A stretch of DNA of 64,000 nucleotides from Streptomyces griseochromogenes (GTDB lineage: Bacteria; Actinomycetota; Actinomycetes; Streptomycetales; Streptomycetaceae). The stretch lies in NCBI RefSeq assembly GCF_001542625.1, contig NZ_CP016279.1, forward strand, positions 7,626,001 to 7,690,000, given 5' to 3'. A program made the position numbers and the translations under genes. Numbering within the stretch: the stretch's first letter is position 1; the number at the start of each line of letters is the position of its first letter. The notes beneath the pieces are model-generated. The model did not search any database. It had not been told where the DNA came from and saw only the letters and a list, made by a program, of their open reading frames with translations. Of this stretch, positions 1 through 8,137 are shown piece after piece.

Positions 1-1383
1 CGGTACCCGCACTACGCGTTCGGCGGCCTCGCCGGTATGTCCTTCGGCTGGTTCGCCTGGCTGCAGGCGGCCACCGTGGCCCCGATCGAGGTCGAGGCCA
101 TGATCGGCTACGCCGGTCACTGGAAGTGGGCCCAGGGTCTGCAGCACGCCGACGGAACGCTGACCGTCAGCGGAATCGTTACCGCCGTCGTCCTCATGGC
201 CGTCTTCGTCGGTGTCAACTTCTTCGGTGTCCGGGCCCTCGCCCACACCAACAGCGCCGCCACGTGGTGGAAGATCGCCGTCCCGCTCGGTGCGATCTTC
301 ATCATCGCCGCGACCAACTTCCACGGAAGCAACTTCACCTCGGAGGGCTTCGCCCCGTTCGGCGCCAAGGGCATCCTCGGTGCCATCAGCTCCAGCGGCA
401 TCATCTTCGCGCTGCTCGGCTTCGAGCAGGCCATCCAGCTGGCGGGCGAGAGCCGCAACCCCAAGCGTGACCTGCCGCGGGCGACCCTCGGCTCGGTCGC
501 GATCGGCGCCGTGATCTACATCCTGCTGCAGGTCGTGTTCATCGGCGCGCTGCCCCACGCCTCCTTCGCGCACGGCTGGGCCAAGCTCGACTTCGTGGGC
601 ATCAGCGGTCCCTGGGCGGGCCTGGCGACCCTGGTCGGCCTGGGCTGGCTGGGCTGGGTGCTCTACGTGGACGCGATCATCTCCCCCGCCGGCACCGGCC
701 TGATCTACACCACCGCCACCTCCCGCGTCTCCTACGGTCTGGCCAAGAACGGCTACGCGCCGAAGGCGTTCTCCAAGACCGACAAGCGCGGTGTGCCGTG
801 GTTCGGTCTGATCATGTCCTTCGTCACCGGTGTGGTCTGCTTCCTTCCGTTCCCGAGCTGGCAGGAGCTGGTCGGCTTCATCACCTCGGCGAGTGTCCTG
901 ATGTACGCGGGCGCGCCGCTGGCCTACGGTGTCTTCGCCGACCGTCTGCCGAACTTCGAGCGCCCCTACCGACTGCCTTTCGGCAAGCTCATCTCCCCGC
1001 TGTCCTTCGTGGTCGCCAACCTGATCATCTACTGGGCCGGCTGGAACACCCTGTGGCGGCTGGGCTTCGCCATCCTGCTCGGCTACCTGCTGCTCGGCTC
1101 CTACGCCTGGTGGGCCAACGCCACGAACAAGCCCGACGCGCCCCGGATGGACTTCAAGGCGGCGCAGTGGCTGCCCGCCTACCTGCTGGGCATCGGCCTG
1201 ATCTCCTGGCAGGGCGGCTTCGGTGACGGCAGCCAGGGCAACATCCCGCTGTGGTGGGACATCCTCGTCGTCGCGGCCTTCTCCCTCGGCATCTACTACT
1301 GGGCCAAGGCCGTCGCGTCGAAGCCCGAGGCGATCGAGCGCAGCATCGAGGAGGTCGTGGTCACCGACGCCCCGGCGCACTGA
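1..1383 (+). CDS. APC-superfamily amino acid permease (5' truncated by window edge)
   Basis: The reading frame is open from the first base, so the true start lies outside the window; about 460 residues are visible. The protein is almost entirely hydrophobic, with roughly ten or more membrane segments, and carries the small-residue and GFEQA...SRNPKRDLPRA-type segment seen in the loop of amino acid/polyamine/organocation permeases. It should import or exchange an amino acid or amine at the cytoplasmic membrane; the substrate cannot be read from sequence. The C-terminal tail is short and charged. A strong hairpin follows the stop, so this is the last gene of its transcript. The family is firm, the substrate unknown. 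Confidence 0.85.
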   Translation, partial: RYPHYAFGGLAGMSFGWFAWLQAATVAPIEVEAMIGYAGHWKWAQGLQHADGTLTVSGIVTAVVLMAVFVGVNFFGVRALAHTNSAATWWKIAVPLGAIFIIAATNFHGSNFTSEGFAPFGAKGILGAISSSGIIFALLGFEQAIQLAGESRNPKRDLPRATLGSVAIGAVIYILLQVVFIGALPHASFAHGWAKLDFVGISGPWAGLATLVGLGWLGWVLYVDAIISPAGTGLIYTTATSRVSYGLAKNGYAPKAFSKTDKRGVPWFGLIMSFVTGVVCFLPFPSWQELVGFITSASVLMYAGAPLAYGVFADRLPNFERPYRLPFGKLISPLSFVVANLIIYWAGWNTLWRLGFAILLGYLLLGSYAWWANATNKPDAPRMDFKAAQWLPAYLLGIGLISWQGGFGDGSQGNIPLWWDILVVAAFSLGIYYWAKAVASKPEAIERSIEEVVVTDAPAH

Positions 1384-1396
1384 CCCTTCCTCTCCT

Positions 1397-1433
1397 GGTG
1401 TCCCGTCGGCCCGATCCGGGCTGACGGGACACC
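1397..1433. terminator. Strong hairpin between convergent genes
   Basis: GGTGTCCCGTC pairs perfectly with GACGGGACACC, and an inner GCCCG/CGGGC stem closes over a three-base ATC loop. It lies 14 bases after the permease stop and before the stop of the convergent YbaK-type gene. It is probably a Rho-independent, U-poor terminator of the actinomycete kind that could work in both directions. Confidence 0.75.
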
Positions 1434-1533
1434 GTCATAATGCGGGGGTGATTCTCCCTTGACGCCGACCCCGCACCGGTGCCCGGCGAGGCGGGCGCGC
1501 AACTGGCGCCGGCCCATCGCCTGACGGCCTGAG

Positions 1534-2091
1534 CTAACCGACCCCGAGCCCCTCCAGCACCACCGCTCCGGGCAGTTCCGCGAGCGCCTTGCCCGGCACC
1601 AGCAGCTTGCCGCGCCGGCGTCCGCTGCCGACCAGGACGTAGGGCAGGTCGGCCACGGCCGCGTCCACCAGCACCGGCCAGCCGGCCGGCAGCCCGACCG
1701 GGGTGATGCCGCCGTACTCCATGCCGGTCTCGCCGGTCGCGGTGTCCATGGCGGCGAACGAGGCCTTGCGGGCGCCGAGTTGGCGGCGCACCACGCCGTT
1801 GACGTCGACCCGGGTGGTGGAGAGCACCAGGCACGCCGCGAGCGTGGTCCCGCCGCCCCGCTTGCCCGCGACCACCACGCAGTTCGCCGACTGTTCGAGC
1901 AGGTCGCGGCCATAGTGCTCCACGAAGACGGCCGTGTCGGCCCAGCGCGGGTCGGTGTCGACGTAGACGATCCGGTCGGCGGGAACGCTGCCCTGCCACT
2001 GGCGCACGGCCTCGGCGACCGGAGCGGTCAGCTCGTCCAGGCAGTCCGGGGCGGGGGTGGCGGCGTCGAAGTCTCCGATGGGTGCGCGCAT
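1534..2091 (-). CDS. YbaK/EbsC-type aminoacyl-tRNA deacylase
   Basis: The 185-residue product matches the single-domain YbaK/EbsC (ProX) fold, whose members clear mischarged tRNA such as Cys- or Ala-tRNA(Pro). Visible family features are the CVVVAGKRGGG and ACLVLSTTRVDVN segments around residues 65-95 and the GGITPVGLP motif near residue 130. The length is normal. The ATG is preceded on the coding strand by TAGCGT with only six bases between, so the mRNA is probably leaderless. The gene is convergent with the permease and stands alone. The family is confident; the tRNA substrate is not defined. Confidence 0.85.
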   Translation of the reverse strand: MRAPIGDFDAATPAPDCLDELTAPVAEAVRQWQGSVPADRIVYVDTDPRWADTAVFVEHYGRDLLEQSANCVVVAGKRGGGTTLAACLVLSTTRVDVNGVVRRQLGARKASFAAMDTATGETGMEYGGITPVGLPAGWPVLVDAAVADLPYVLVGSGRRRGKLLVPGKALAELPGAVVLEGLGVG

Positions 2092-2123
2092 GGCCGCACG
2101 CTAACAGTCCGTGTGCCGGGCGT

Positions 2124-2696
2124 TCAGCGCACGGGCGGGACCGAAACCGCCATCACCATGTCCAAGGGGACGTCCCCTTCGTTGCCGTAGGTGTGCGGGG
2201 TGTCGGCCTCGAAGGTGGCGCTCGCTCCCGCCGGGACGACGTGCGGGACACCGTCCACGGTGAGGGTGAGTTCGCCCGTGGTGACATGGACGAGTTCCAC
2301 TGTGCCGGTCGGATGCGGGTCGGACGGGCTGCGGTCGCCGGGCATCAGGCGCCAGTCCCACATCTCCAGCGGCCCGGGGGCCTCGGTGCCCGCCAGGAGC
2401 CGGTTGTAGCTTCCCGCCTCCGTGTGCCACAACCGTACGGCCTGGTCGGCGGGGACGACGCGGACCTTGGGTCCCTGTTCGTAGTCGAGCAGCGTGGTGA
2501 TGCTGATGCCCAGCGCGTCGCCGATCTTGACCACGGTGCCGATGCTGGGGTTGGTGCGGGCCTGCTCGATCTGGATGAGCATGCCACGACTGACTCCCGC
2601 GCGGGCGGCCAGCGCGTCCAGGGTGAAGCCGCGCTCGGTCCGCCAGCGTTTGACGTTCCGCGCCAGGGACTGGGTCAGCAGGTCGAGGTCCGACAC
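2124..2696 (-). CDS. XRE-family regulator with C-terminal cupin domain
   Basis: This is a transcription factor of about 190 residues. An N-terminal helix-turn-helix (about residues 10-65, with the segment LAARAGVSRGMLIQIEQ) is followed by a cupin barrel (about 110-185, with His in PHPTGTVELVH and TPHTYGNEG). Such XRE-cupin proteins sense small amines, amino acids or sugars through the barrel. The frame stays open upstream, but homology begins at a GTG (VSDLDLL), which is chosen; no strong Shine-Dalgarno is visible. It is divergent from an EamA exporter across a 100-bp A+T-rich spacer, so it probably controls that transporter and itself. The ligand is unknown. Confidence 0.8.
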   Translation of the reverse strand: MSDLDLLTQSLARNVKRWRTERGFTLDALAARAGVSRGMLIQIEQARTNPSIGTVVKIGDALGISITTLLDYEQGPKVRVVPADQAVRLWHTEAGSYNRLLAGTEAPGPLEMWDWRLMPGDRSPSDPHPTGTVELVHVTTGELTLTVDGVPHVVPAGASATFEADTPHTYGNEGDVPLDMVMAVSVPPVR

Positions 2697-2732
2697 ATCA
2701 CATCCATGAGGGTTCACTATATTGAATTCCAC

Positions 2733-2750
2733 AGTCCAGCTTGTTGAACT
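2733..2750. promoter_or_regulatory. Candidate XRE-cupin operator
   Basis: An imperfect palindrome, AGTCCAGCT/TGTTGAACT (six of nine pairs match), sits in the unusually A+T-rich spacer between the divergent regulator and EamA gene. It is flanked by CCACAG at 2729 and CTGTGG at 2754, which form an inverted repeat around it. The position between the two starts fits a shared operator; binding is inferred only. Confidence 0.35.
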
Positions 2751-2799
2751 ATGCTGTGGTGTACCTACTTGTTCATTGCACTGTACTGCGAGGTGGCCC

Positions 2800-3657
2800 G
2801 TGACAGCATTCTTCGCGCTGACCACCAGTCTCCTGTGGGGCCTGGCAGACTTCGGCGGCGGGCTGCTGACGCGACGCACGCCCGCACTGACCGTGGTGGT
2901 GGCTTCCCAGGCGATCGCCGCGGTCGTGCTGGGCGTGATCGTGATGGCGACCGGCGGCTGGGGCGAGGCCGGCCCGCGGCTGTGGTTCGCGGTCGGGGCC
3001 GGCGTGGCCGGCCCGGTGGCCGTGTTCTCCTTCTACAAAGCCCTCGCGCTGGGCCCGATGGGCGTGGTCTCCCCGCTGGCCACGCTGAGCGTGGCCGTCC
3101 CGGTCGGCGTCGGCCTGGTCCTCGGCGAACGTCCGGGGGCCCTGCAGCTCGCGGGCATCGCCGTCGCCGTCACCGGAGTCGTCCTCGCGGGCGGCCCGCA
3201 GCTGCGCGGCGCGCCCGTGCAACGGCAGACGATCCTGCTCACGCTGGTCGCCGCGCTGGGTTTCGGCACGGTGTTCGCGCTGATCACGGAGGCCTCGACC
3301 AATGTCACCGGCCTGTTCCTGTCGCTGTTCGCGCAGCGCCTGACGAGCGTCGCCGTGGGCGGTGCGGCGCTGTACGCGTCGGTCCGGCGGGGCGCCCCCG
3401 CCCTGCCCGAGGACGGTCTGCCCCGGGCCGCGCTGCCGGCGCTGGGCTTCGTCGGCCTCGCGGACGTGGCGGCCAACGGCACCTACGCCCTCGCCGCCCA
3501 GCACGGCCCGATCACCGTGGCCGCCGTCCTCGCCTCGCTGTACCCCGTGGTCACCGCGCTGGCCGCGCGTGGCTTCCTCAGTGAGCGGCTGCGCGCGATC
3601 CAGGCCGCGGGCGCGGGCCTGGCCCTGGTGGGGACGCTGCTGCTGGCGACCGGCTGA
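2800..3657 (+). CDS. EamA/DMT-family transporter
   Basis: This is an integral membrane protein of about 285 residues with ten predicted helices arranged as two EamA repeats, the layout of drug/metabolite exporters. The GTG start (VTAFFALTTSLLWG) is chosen because GAGG lies seven bases before it and the first helix begins at once; an upstream in-frame ATG would add a cysteine-rich, non-family leader. The gene ends one base before the convergent hexapeptide acyltransferase. The divergent XRE-cupin regulator suggests ligand-induced export of a metabolite. It is one of three EamA transporters in the window; the substrate is unknown. Confidence 0.8.
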   Translation: MTAFFALTTSLLWGLADFGGGLLTRRTPALTVVVASQAIAAVVLGVIVMATGGWGEAGPRLWFAVGAGVAGPVAVFSFYKALALGPMGVVSPLATLSVAVPVGVGLVLGERPGALQLAGIAVAVTGVVLAGGPQLRGAPVQRQTILLTLVAALGFGTVFALITEASTNVTGLFLSLFAQRLTSVAVGGAALYASVRRGAPALPEDGLPRAALPALGFVGLADVAANGTYALAAQHGPITVAAVLASLYPVVTALAARGFLSERLRAIQAAGAGLALVGTLLLATG

Positions 3658-3658
3658 G

Positions 3659-4423
3659 TCAGCCGTCGGCCTCGAGCCGGGCCAGCCGCTCGACCGCTTC
3701 CTCGTCCAGGCCGGCCAGCGCCTGCAGCTGCTCCGGCGTGATCCCTTCCGGGATCGGCACGGGCGGCGGAGTCCGCAGCGGCGGCTGCCAGCCCTCGTCG
3801 GGCGTCCAGCGGCGTACGACGCGGGCGGGCGCTCCCGCCACCACGGCGTGGTCGGGCACCGCGCCCCGGACCACCGCACCGGCGGCCACGACCACGTTCC
3901 GGCCGATCCGCGCCCCCGGCAGGATCACCGCACCGGTGCCGATCCAGCAGCCCGGGCCGATCTCCACCGGCTCCATGCGCGGCCACTGCTTGCCGATGGG
4001 CTGGTGCGGGTCGTCGTAGGAGTGGTTGGTGGAGGTGACGTAGACGTACGGGCCGAAGTAACAGTCGCTGCCGATGGTGACCGTGGTGTCGGCGATGACA
4101 TGGCTGCCGCGGCCGAGGACGACTCCGTCGCCGATGCGCAGGATCGGGTCCGGGCCGAGATCCAGGTCCGGCATCAGGCCGGCCGTGAGGGTGACCTGCT
4201 CACCGATGATGCAGTGGGACCCGAGGTGGATCCAGGGCTCGCCGAAGACCGTGCCGAGCGGGAAGGCCAGCCGGGTGGCTTCGCCGATCGAGCCGAAGCG
4301 GAGGCGACCGGGGTTCTCGGCCGTCACCGAACCCGTGCGCTGCACCCAGGACCAGCCCGTGTGCACCGCGCGCTGCACCAGTCGGCGTCGCCAGGATGAG
4401 AACGTGTTCTTGCGCTTCGGCAC
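3659..4423 (-). CDS. Left-handed beta-helix (hexapeptide repeat) acyltransferase
   Basis: The 254-residue protein contains hexapeptide turns (IGEQVTL, IGDGVVL, IGPGCWIGTGAVILPGARIGRNVVVAAGAVV) from about residue 65 to 205 and a catalytic-type His in the loop STNHSYDD, as in maltose/galactoside O-acetyltransferases. A C-terminal charged tail of about 45 residues is extra. It probably transfers an acetyl or other acyl group to a sugar or small alcohol in the cytoplasm. The GTG start follows TAACGT by six bases, indicating a leaderless transcript. It is divergent from a second beta-helix gene, a gamma carbonic anhydrase; the two share a fold but not obviously a pathway. Confidence 0.75.
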   Translation of the reverse strand: MPKRKNTFSSWRRRLVQRAVHTGWSWVQRTGSVTAENPGRLRFGSIGEATRLAFPLGTVFGEPWIHLGSHCIIGEQVTLTAGLMPDLDLGPDPILRIGDGVVLGRGSHVIADTTVTIGSDCYFGPYVYVTSTNHSYDDPHQPIGKQWPRMEPVEIGPGCWIGTGAVILPGARIGRNVVVAAGAVVRGAVPDHAVVAGAPARVVRRWTPDEGWQPPLRTPPPVPIPEGITPEQLQALAGLDEEAVERLARLEADG

Positions 4424-4532
4424 GGGCTCACGTTACTCATCGGTTGCCATCGGCAAGAGGGCGGGCTGCTGTGATCTTCACCCCACCTGGTGTCGTACCG
4501 TTCGGGCACACGACGGACACGAGGAGACGGTG

Positions 4533-5060
4533 ATGACGCAGAAGGCGCTGATCGCGGGCATAGGGGGCAAGGAGCCTCGGGTCGATCCGGAGGCGTTCGT
4601 GGCGCCGACGGCCTCGGTGATCGGGGATGTCACGCTGGGTGCGGGGGCGAGTGTCTGGTACGGGGCGGTCGTGCGGGGTGATGTCGAGACGATCACCGTC
4701 GGGGCGGACGCGAATGTGCAGGACAACGTGACGCTGCATGCGGACCCCGGGTTTCCGGTGAGCGTCGGGGAGCGGGTGTCCATCGGTCACAACGCGGTGG
4801 TGCACGGGGCGACCGTGGAGGACGACTGCCTCATCGGGATGGGGGCGACCGTGCTGAACGGGGCCGTGATCGGGGCGGGGTCGCTGGTCGCCGCTCAGGC
4901 GTTGGTGCCGCAGGGGATGCTGGTTCCGCCCGGGTCGCTGGTGGCGGGGGTGCCGGCGAAGGTTCGGCGGGAGCTGTCCGAGGAGGAGCGGCAGGGGGTC
5001 ACCCTCAACGGGACCATGTACGCGGAGTTGGCCAAGGCGCACAAGGATGTGCATCGCTAG
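4533..5060 (+). CDS. Gamma-class carbonic anhydrase family protein
   Basis: The 175-residue beta-helix protein has the three metal-binding histidines of the gamma-CA family, one in NVTLHAD and two in IGHNAVVHG, and the terminal helix typical of YrdA/CaiE-like members. It may hydrate CO2 or bind metal as a structural protein; many actinomycete members have not been assayed. ATG is preferred over the immediately preceding in-frame GTG; GAGGAG is seven bases upstream. A copy of a dispersed intergenic repeat lies between its stop and the convergent DedA gene. Confidence 0.85.
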   Translation: MTQKALIAGIGGKEPRVDPEAFVAPTASVIGDVTLGAGASVWYGAVVRGDVETITVGADANVQDNVTLHADPGFPVSVGERVSIGHNAVVHGATVEDDCLIGMGATVLNGAVIGAGSLVAAQALVPQGMLVPPGSLVAGVPAKVRRELSEEERQGVTLNGTMYAELAKAHKDVHR

Positions 5061-5092
5061 GGGCGTGCGCGGGTGCGGGTGCGTGGGGGTTG

Positions 5093-5121
5093 CCAGGGCA
5101 GTTCCCCGCGCCCCTTGGGGG
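5093..5121. repeat. Dispersed intergenic repeat, copy 1
   Basis: It contains the core CAGTTCCCCGCGCCCCTT. The same core, allowing small changes, occurs between genes near 30.05 kb (reverse orientation) and 60.62 kb. All three are outside coding regions. This resembles a short, GC-rich intergenic element widely scattered in Streptomyces chromosomes. Confidence 0.7.
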
Positions 5122-5124
5122 GTT

Positions 5125-5769
5125 CTATTCCCCGGCGTTTGCAGGCTCGGCCTCTTGTTGGGCCGGCTGGGCCTTCTTCGCCCGGCGCTTGACGATCAGC
5201 ATCGACGCCAGGCCGATCAGGACGGCTGCCGCAAGGCCCAGGTACGAGAAGCGCTTCAGCCAGTCCTCGGCGACGACGCCCACGTAGTAGATGACGGCCG
5301 TGGTGCCGCCCGCCCAGCAGATGCCGCCGAGGACGTTGGCGGTCAGGAACTTCCAGTACGGCATGTGGAGCACGCCCGCGAGGGGGCCGGCGAAGATGCG
5401 GAGCAGGGCGACGAAGCGGCCGAAGAAGACGGCCCACATGCCCCACTTCTCGAAGGACCGCTCCGCGGTGGCGACATGGCCCTCGCTGAAGTGTTTCGGG
5501 AACTTCCTGCCCAGCCAGGCCAGCAGCGGCCGTCCGCCCTTGCGGCCGATCGCGTAGCCGATGGAGTCCCCGATGACGGCACCGGCGGTGGCGCACGCGC
5601 CGAGGACGATCGGGTTGATGCCGGAGTGATGGGAGGACATGAGCGCCGCCGAGATCAGGACGATCTCGCCCGGCAGCGGGATGCCCAGGCTCTCCAGGCC
5701 GATCACCAGGGCCACGACGGCGTAGACGGCGGCCGGTGGCACCGTGTCGAGCCATTCCTGGACGTGCAC
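5125..5769 (-). CDS. DedA-family membrane protein
   Basis: The 214-residue product has the DedA signature: a re-entrant GIPLPGEIVLISAA segment near residue 35, GxxxGYxxGRKGGRP, and FFGRFVALLRIFAGPLAG around residue 125, plus several membrane helices and a basic C-terminal tail. DedA proteins help recycle lipid carriers, including undecaprenyl phosphate, and support membrane potential; UptA is a characterised member. The GTG start is chosen because GGGGAGGAA lies just upstream and the sequence then matches family N-termini. It is divergent from a YbhN-type membrane protein. With uppP at 42.8 kb and the TVP38 gene at 32.3 kb it belongs to a set of envelope-lipid genes. Confidence 0.88.
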   Translation of the reverse strand: MHVQEWLDTVPPAAVYAVVALVIGLESLGIPLPGEIVLISAALMSSHHSGINPIVLGACATAGAVIGDSIGYAIGRKGGRPLLAWLGRKFPKHFSEGHVATAERSFEKWGMWAVFFGRFVALLRIFAGPLAGVLHMPYWKFLTANVLGGICWAGGTTAVIYYVGVVAEDWLKRFSYLGLAAAVLIGLASMLIVKRRAKKAQPAQQEAEPANAGE

Positions 5770-5999
5770 CGCCGGTTCCTCCCCTGTCGTCGTCTTTGTG
5801 TGCCGGGGCGTGGCTTGTGCGGCGCGCCCCATGGGAAGGCTACCTGGTCGGCGGTGGAGGACGGCTCCCGTGCGTGCCCGGCGGCACCGTCCCGCCCTCC
5901 CGCCTTCGGTTTTCGGACATCCCGGTGTCATACGGGACGGGAAAACTCCCCGCGGTTTCGCCGCCCCGCCTCCCCCAGGCCCCACCACCGTGGAGCCCG

Positions 6000-7052
6000 A
6001 TGCGGAAGGACGACGTCCCCGTGTCCTCACTGTCCCCGCTGTCCCCGCCCACCTCACTCTCCCCGCCCGTCCCGCCTCCCCTTCCCCCCTCCGAGGCTCC
6101 GGTGCGCCGTGTCTCCTTCATGGCCGCCCGGCCGGTCCGGCTCGCCCTCGTGCTGGCGCCGCTGCTGCTCGCCGCGGGCTGGGCCCTGGCCAACCGGCCC
6201 CTGGCACACGAGGGTGCCGCCCGGCTGGTGGCCGCCGACCCCTGGTGGCTGTTGGCCGGGGGCGGATTCACCTGTCTGACCTGGGTGGCGGCTTCCTGCG
6301 TGCGGCAGGGTGCCCTGCCGGACCGGGTGCCGCCGGGGCTGCTGCTGGCCTCGCAGTTCGCCGCCGGTGCCGCGAACCACGCACTGCCCGGCGGCCTCGG
6401 CGCGCACGCCGTCACGGTCCGTTTCCTGCGCACCCAGGGCGTGCCGCTCGCTCGGGCGACCGCCTCGGTCGGCCTGTACTCGCTGGCCAAGTCGGGGGCG
6501 AAGACGGTGGTGCTGCTCGTGTTCCTGGCCGTCTCGCCCGCCTGGCGGCGGCTCGGGGACCTGGTCCCGGACGGACGGATCCTGGTGCCCGTCGGCGCCG
6601 CGGCGGGCGGTGCGCTCGCGGTGGCGGGGGTGCTCCTGACCGTCGTACGGCCGCTGCGGCGCCCGGTGACGGGGCTGGTGCGCTCCGCTCTCGCCGATGC
6701 GCGCGTGGTGCACGGCCGGCCCTGCCGGGTGCTGGCCCTGTGGGGCGGGGCGGCCGCGATGCCGCTGGTGCAGGGCGGTGCGCTCGTGTGTGTCGGGGCC
6801 TCGCTCGGCCTCGGGCTGCCCTGGGAGCAGGTGGTCCTCGCCTATCTGGCGGCGGGCACCGCCGTGGGAGCCGTGCCGGCGCCCGGGGGCCTGGCGGTGG
6901 ACGCGGCGCTGGTGTGGACGCTCGTCGCGTTCGGTGCCACGCCGGCGGTGGCCACCGCGACCGTGATCGGCTACCGGGTGCTGACCGACTGGCTGCCGCT
7001 GCTGCCGGGCGCCCTGGTGCTGTCGGCGCTGGTCCGCGCGAAGGTGCTGTGA
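6000..7052 (+). CDS. YbhN/LPG-synthase-TM (flippase-like) membrane protein
   Basis: The 350-residue protein has a proline/serine-rich N-terminal tail of about 40 residues and then seven or eight helices of the lysylphosphatidylglycerol synthase transmembrane (UPF0104) type, including the NHALPGGLGA segment near residue 128 and VPAPGGLAVDAALV near the end. The family includes MprF flippase domains and YbhN/AglD; these are thought to move or handle amphipathic lipids. ATG is chosen with GGAG five bases upstream. It ends seven bases from the convergent last gene of the lipid-synthase operon, so it might move that product, but nothing in the sequence proves a link. Confidence 0.75.
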   Translation: MRKDDVPVSSLSPLSPPTSLSPPVPPPLPPSEAPVRRVSFMAARPVRLALVLAPLLLAAGWALANRPLAHEGAARLVAADPWWLLAGGGFTCLTWVAASCVRQGALPDRVPPGLLLASQFAAGAANHALPGGLGAHAVTVRFLRTQGVPLARATASVGLYSLAKSGAKTVVLLVFLAVSPAWRRLGDLVPDGRILVPVGAAAGGALAVAGVLLTVVRPLRRPVTGLVRSALADARVVHGRPCRVLALWGGAAAMPLVQGGALVCVGASLGLGLPWEQVVLAYLAAGTAVGAVPAPGGLAVDAALVWTLVAFGATPAVATATVIGYRVLTDWLPLLPGALVLSALVRAKVL

Positions 7053-7059
7053 GCGCCGG

Positions 7060-8127
7060 TCACTCGCGGCGGGCGACCAGACGGTAGGCGTTGGACAGGC
7101 CGAGACGGTGGGACAGGGGGCGGATCGCGAGGCGGTCGAGGAGGGTGGCCGTGAGCAGGGCGGGCACACCGGCGAGGAGAAGCGCGGTGCGCAGGGTGCG
7201 CCTCAGGGCGCCGGGCGGCTCGGGCAGCCAGGGGGCGTCGTCGCGCGGGGCGGTGTGGTCGAGGGTCAGCCAGACGGCGGCGAGCAGGTCCACCGGGTCG
7301 TGCGGCTCCGCGTGCTGCTCGGCGACCACCGTGAAGCCGAGTTCGGTCAGCCGTCGGCGCAGGTTGGCGACCGGCATGAAGTGCAGGTGCTGCGGCTGGA
7401 GCCAGGGCAGCCACCAGCGGCCGAGGAGACGGGCGTAGCGGCTCTCCGGGTCCGGTACCTCGATGAGCAGGTGGCCGCCGGGGCGTACGGCCTCGTGGGC
7501 GGCGCGCAGTTCGCGGTCGGGGTCGGTGCTGTGCTCCAGGTAGTGGAACATGCTCACCACGTCGTAGCGGGCGGCGAGGTCGGGCGCGAGGTCGGGGAAG
7601 GCACCGCGGTAGGCGTGCTCCACACGGCCCTCGCGGGCGGCGAGGTCGACGCCGTCGGTGAAGTCCAGCCCGTCGAAGCAGGTGCCGGGCAGCACGGTGC
7701 GGGCGGCCTCGCAGAAGTGGCCGTGTCCGGTACCGACGTCCAGCCAGTTCTTCGGGGTGGGGTCGTGCGGCACCATCGCCTCGGCGCGGTCCCGGTACAT
7801 CGCGGTGCGGCCGCCGAAGGTGCCGCTCATACGCTGCTCACCGAGGCCGTCGTAGAAGTCGCGGTAGTAGAACTCCAGGCCTTCGGCGGTCAGTTGGGGG
7901 TTCTGGAAGGTGTGGCCGCAGTCGGTGCAGCGGTCGAGGCTGAAGCGGCCGGGCTTGTGCTGGAGCAGGTCGGTGGTGTGCAGCCGGGTCGTCAGGCCGT
8001 CGGACTCGCACCAGGGGCAGGTGGTGCGCCGGGGTGCGAAGAAGCGGTCCGTGCCGTCGGCCAGGTCTGCCTGGTAGGCGGGGCGCAGGGCGGCGACGCG
8101 CTCGCTGTTCTTGCTCTTGTCGCTCAT
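7060..8127 (-). CDS. SAM-dependent methyltransferase with N-terminal CxxC zinc-ribbon-like segment
   Basis: The 355-residue protein starts with two Cys pairs (CPWC near residue 38, CTDC near 67), as in methyltransferases that carry a small zinc-binding head, followed by a class I fold with the SAM motif LDVGTGHGHF near residue 130 and EVPDPES. It probably methylates the product of the upstream lipid synthase or its sugar. It is the last gene of the six-gene operon, starting ten bases after the glycosyltransferase stop, with GGAGA before the ATG. A C-terminal hydrophobic stretch may touch the membrane. Acceptor atom and timing are not known. Confidence 0.8.
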   Translation of the reverse strand: MSDKSKNSERVAALRPAYQADLADGTDRFFAPRRTTCPWCESDGLTTRLHTTDLLQHKPGRFSLDRCTDCGHTFQNPQLTAEGLEFYYRDFYDGLGEQRMSGTFGGRTAMYRDRAEAMVPHDPTPKNWLDVGTGHGHFCEAARTVLPGTCFDGLDFTDGVDLAAREGRVEHAYRGAFPDLAPDLAARYDVVSMFHYLEHSTDPDRELRAAHEAVRPGGHLLIEVPDPESRYARLLGRWWLPWLQPQHLHFMPVANLRRRLTELGFTVVAEQHAEPHDPVDLLAAVWLTLDHTAPRDDAPWLPEPPGALRRTLRTALLLAGVPALLTATLLDRLAIRPLSHRLGLSNAYRLVARRE

Positions 8128-8137
8128 CGGCTCTCCC